Assembly (NCBI GenBank): GCA_003219395.1
Contig: QHOR01000151.1
Location: forward strand, 1-7,518
Direction of reading: 5' to 3'
Length of the DNA stretch: 7,518 nt
Source of the DNA: Verrucomicrobiota bacterium
GTDB taxonomy: Bacteria > Verrucomicrobiota > Verrucomicrobiia > Chthoniobacterales > UBA10450
The notes under the pieces were generated by a model. The model saw nothing but the letters and a program-made list of their open reading frames with translations, made no database searches and had not been told where the DNA came from. Of this stretch, positions 6,242 to 7,518 are shown in pieces (within the stretch, counting starts at the first letter, position 1; each line of letters opens with the position of its first letter). The position numbers were made by a program, and so were the translations under genes.

Positions 6242-7168
6242 GTGACGACGAGTATCTGGTTTTGGGTCGCCTTTCACATTGGCGTCTTCATTGCCATTGG
6301 GGTCGACCTCTTCACGTTTCACCAGCGCGGGCGGGCATTAAGCATGGCTGCTGCGGGGCGGCGCAGCGTGCTGTGGGTACTCCTGTCACTTGGATTTAAC
6401 GCTCTGGTTTGGCGCATCAAAGGACCACATCACGCGCTGGATTTTTTCACCGGCTATCTCATCGAATACTCGTTGAGCATGGACAACATTTTTGTTTTCG
6501 TGCTCATTTTTACGCATTTTCACGTTCCTCCCCGCGCGCAACATCGCGTTTTGGTCTGGGGAATCATCGGGGCACTGATCATGCGGGGTACCATGATCTT
6601 GGGCGGTATCGCGCTGGTGCAACGTTTTCATTTTATTCTTTATCTGTTCGGTCTTTTCCTGTTGATCACGGCGGCGCAAATGTTTTTTGGAAAACGCCCA
6701 GCACATGATTTCGCCGAGGGTTGGGTGTTACGAACGTGTCGTCGGATCCTTCCGATTACGCGCGGATTTCATGACGAGCACTTCAAGGTGCGGATAGATG
6801 ACCGATGGATGTTGACCCCGCTCGCCCTGACTATGATCGTAATCGAGGTCACGGACCTGATTTTTGCAGTCGATTCCATCCCTGCGATCTTCGCAATTAC
6901 GCGCGACCCGTTCATCGTTTATACGTCTAATATTTGCGCAGTTCTCGGCTTGCGGTCTCTCTATTTTCTGCTGGCCGGTCTGATGAAGCGCTTCATTTAC
7001 CTGAGAACTGGTCTTGCACTAGTGCTCGCTTTTGTCGGCATCAAAATGATTCTCGCAGATTATTTTCCATTGCCGCGGGCCCTCTCGCTGGGAATCATCG
7101 TGCTCATTCTCGCTGTTACGATTGCGATTTCGATGGCTAAGACAAAAAACGATGGTGCAGCTGCGTAG
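6242..7168 (+). CDS. TerC/Alx-family integral membrane protein
   Basis: This polytopic inner-membrane protein of the TerC family is closely similar in layout to E. coli Alx. TerC relatives are linked to manganese export and, in Bacillus, to supplying Mn to secreted enzymes; the tellurite-resistance name is historical. Hydrophobic stretches suggest about nine membrane segments. Family motifs are clear: EYSLSMDNIFVFVLIF, then EVTDLIFAVDSIPAIFAIT and YTSNICAVLGLRSLYFLLAG; the acidic residues in the first two are thought to bind metal. A charged loop (ITRGFHDEHFKVRIDDR) separates the halves, as in Alx. I prefer GTG 6242 (TTSIWFWVAFHIG, 308 residues), because family members enter the first membrane segment within ten residues. 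ATG 6182 in the same frame would add a basic 20-residue leader (328 residues) and overlap promoter-like sequence. Neither start has a good ribosome-binding site. The transported metal is inferred, and the length of the N-terminus is uncertain. Confidence 0.9.
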   Translation: MTTSIWFWVAFHIGVFIAIGVDLFTFHQRGRALSMAAAGRRSVLWVLLSLGFNALVWRIKGPHHALDFFTGYLIEYSLSMDNIFVFVLIFTHFHVPPRAQHRVLVWGIIGALIMRGTMILGGIALVQRFHFILYLFGLFLLITAAQMFFGKRPAHDFAEGWVLRTCRRILPITRGFHDEHFKVRIDDRWMLTPLALTMIVIEVTDLIFAVDSIPAIFAITRDPFIVYTSNICAVLGLRSLYFLLAGLMKRFIYLRTGLALVLAFVGIKMILADYFPLPRALSLGIIVLILAVTIAISMAKTKNDGAAA

Positions 7169-7316
7169 TTCCTAGCCTAGGCAATGTCTGATTCCCCTGA
7201 CACATTTCGTCTCTCCAAACGGGCAACTGCAACCTGCCAACGCCTCTCTGCAGCTGAACCCCGAAAATAAGTATTGCCTTTGCTCCTCAATATTTGGTTA
7301 ACTAGCTGCGAGGCAT
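7169..7316. other. Intergenic gap, no gene seen
   Basis: These 148 bases between the terC-like gene and the next start contain no convincing coding frame. A perfect 8-base palindrome GCCTAGGC lies near the terC-like stop, and a weak TGTC/GACA pairing follows, but neither is followed by a T-tract. A GAGG at 7310-7313 lies only three bases before the ATG at 7317 and may be its ribosome-binding site, though the spacing is short. Confidence 0.4.
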
Positions 7317-7518
7317 ATGAAATCCCTGGCTGCCTTCTCATTGGTCCTCGGCCTTGCCGGAATTTGTCTCGGAGATATTCAGGACCCGCCTGCGAATGAC
7401 TATGGGCCAACACGAAAGCTCGGCCGTGGCGTTGCGAATTTTCTATGGGCGCCGACAGAAATCATTGTGAACATTAACAAAGTTAATAAGGAGGAGGGCA
7501 ACAACGCCGCGTTTGGCT
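7317..7518 (+). CDS. TIGR04073-type exported protein, N-terminal part (3' truncated)
   Basis: The frame from ATG 7317 is open to the window edge, giving 67 residues. The first 18 or so look like a signal peptide: Lys at position 2, then a hydrophobic core (LAAFSLVLGLAGICLG). The mature part begins DIQDPPANDYGPTRKLGRG and continues VANFLWAPTEIIVNINKVNK. The PTRKLGRG(V/L)AN...W.PTEI pattern is what I recall for the TIGR04073 family, short exported proteins described as associated with exosortase/PEP-CTERM-type genomes and frequent in Verrucomicrobia; their function is unknown. The possible ribosome-binding GAGG is three bases upstream. The family call rests on remembered motif resemblance and only part of the protein, so it is moderately sure; that this is a secreted protein is firmer. 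Confidence 0.7.
   Translation, partial: MKSLAAFSLVLGLAGICLGDIQDPPANDYGPTRKLGRGVANFLWAPTEIIVNINKVNKEEGNNAAFG

Overview
The window looks like a chromosomal core segment from a member of the Verrucomicrobia, or a close relative in the PVC group. This is inferred from content. A 634-residue GreA carries a long N-terminal extension, an arrangement known from Chlamydiae and relatives. A TIGR04073-type secreted protein begins at the right edge, a family I associate mainly with Verrucomicrobia. No phage, plasmid, transposase, CRISPR, tRNA or rRNA genes are visible. Gene density is high and the G+C content appears moderate.

Left block, plus strand (2-4126): the C-terminal half of a SpoIIE/RsbU-type PP2C phosphatase overlaps grpE by four bases (ATGA). 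It is followed by dnaJ, an HMG-CoA lyase-like gene and rsmE. The first four genes are tightly spaced (4-base overlap, 60-base gap, 12-base gap) and may be one transcription unit. A 156-base gap with an imperfect inverted repeat precedes rsmE. GrpE and DnaJ are the nucleotide-exchange factor and J-domain partner of DnaK, which is not in the window. The dnaJ reading frame is broken by a single-base shift in the Gly/Phe region; removing one base near 1531 restores a normal protein of about 374 residues.

Middle block, minus strand (6143-4239): the long GreA gene faces rsmE. The 112-base gap between them holds two hairpins and no clear terminator T-tract.

Right block, plus strand (about 6182-7518): a TerC/Alx-family membrane protein is divergent from greA, and the gap contains overlapping -10-like sequences. 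After a 148-base gap comes the start of a small exported protein of the TIGR04073 type, cut by the window edge.

I found no convincing new multi-gene system. The items most worth checking are the dnaJ frameshift, the phosphatase-grpE coupling, the intergenic inverted repeat, the PVC-type GreA extension and the HMG-CoA lyase variant next to the chaperone genes.
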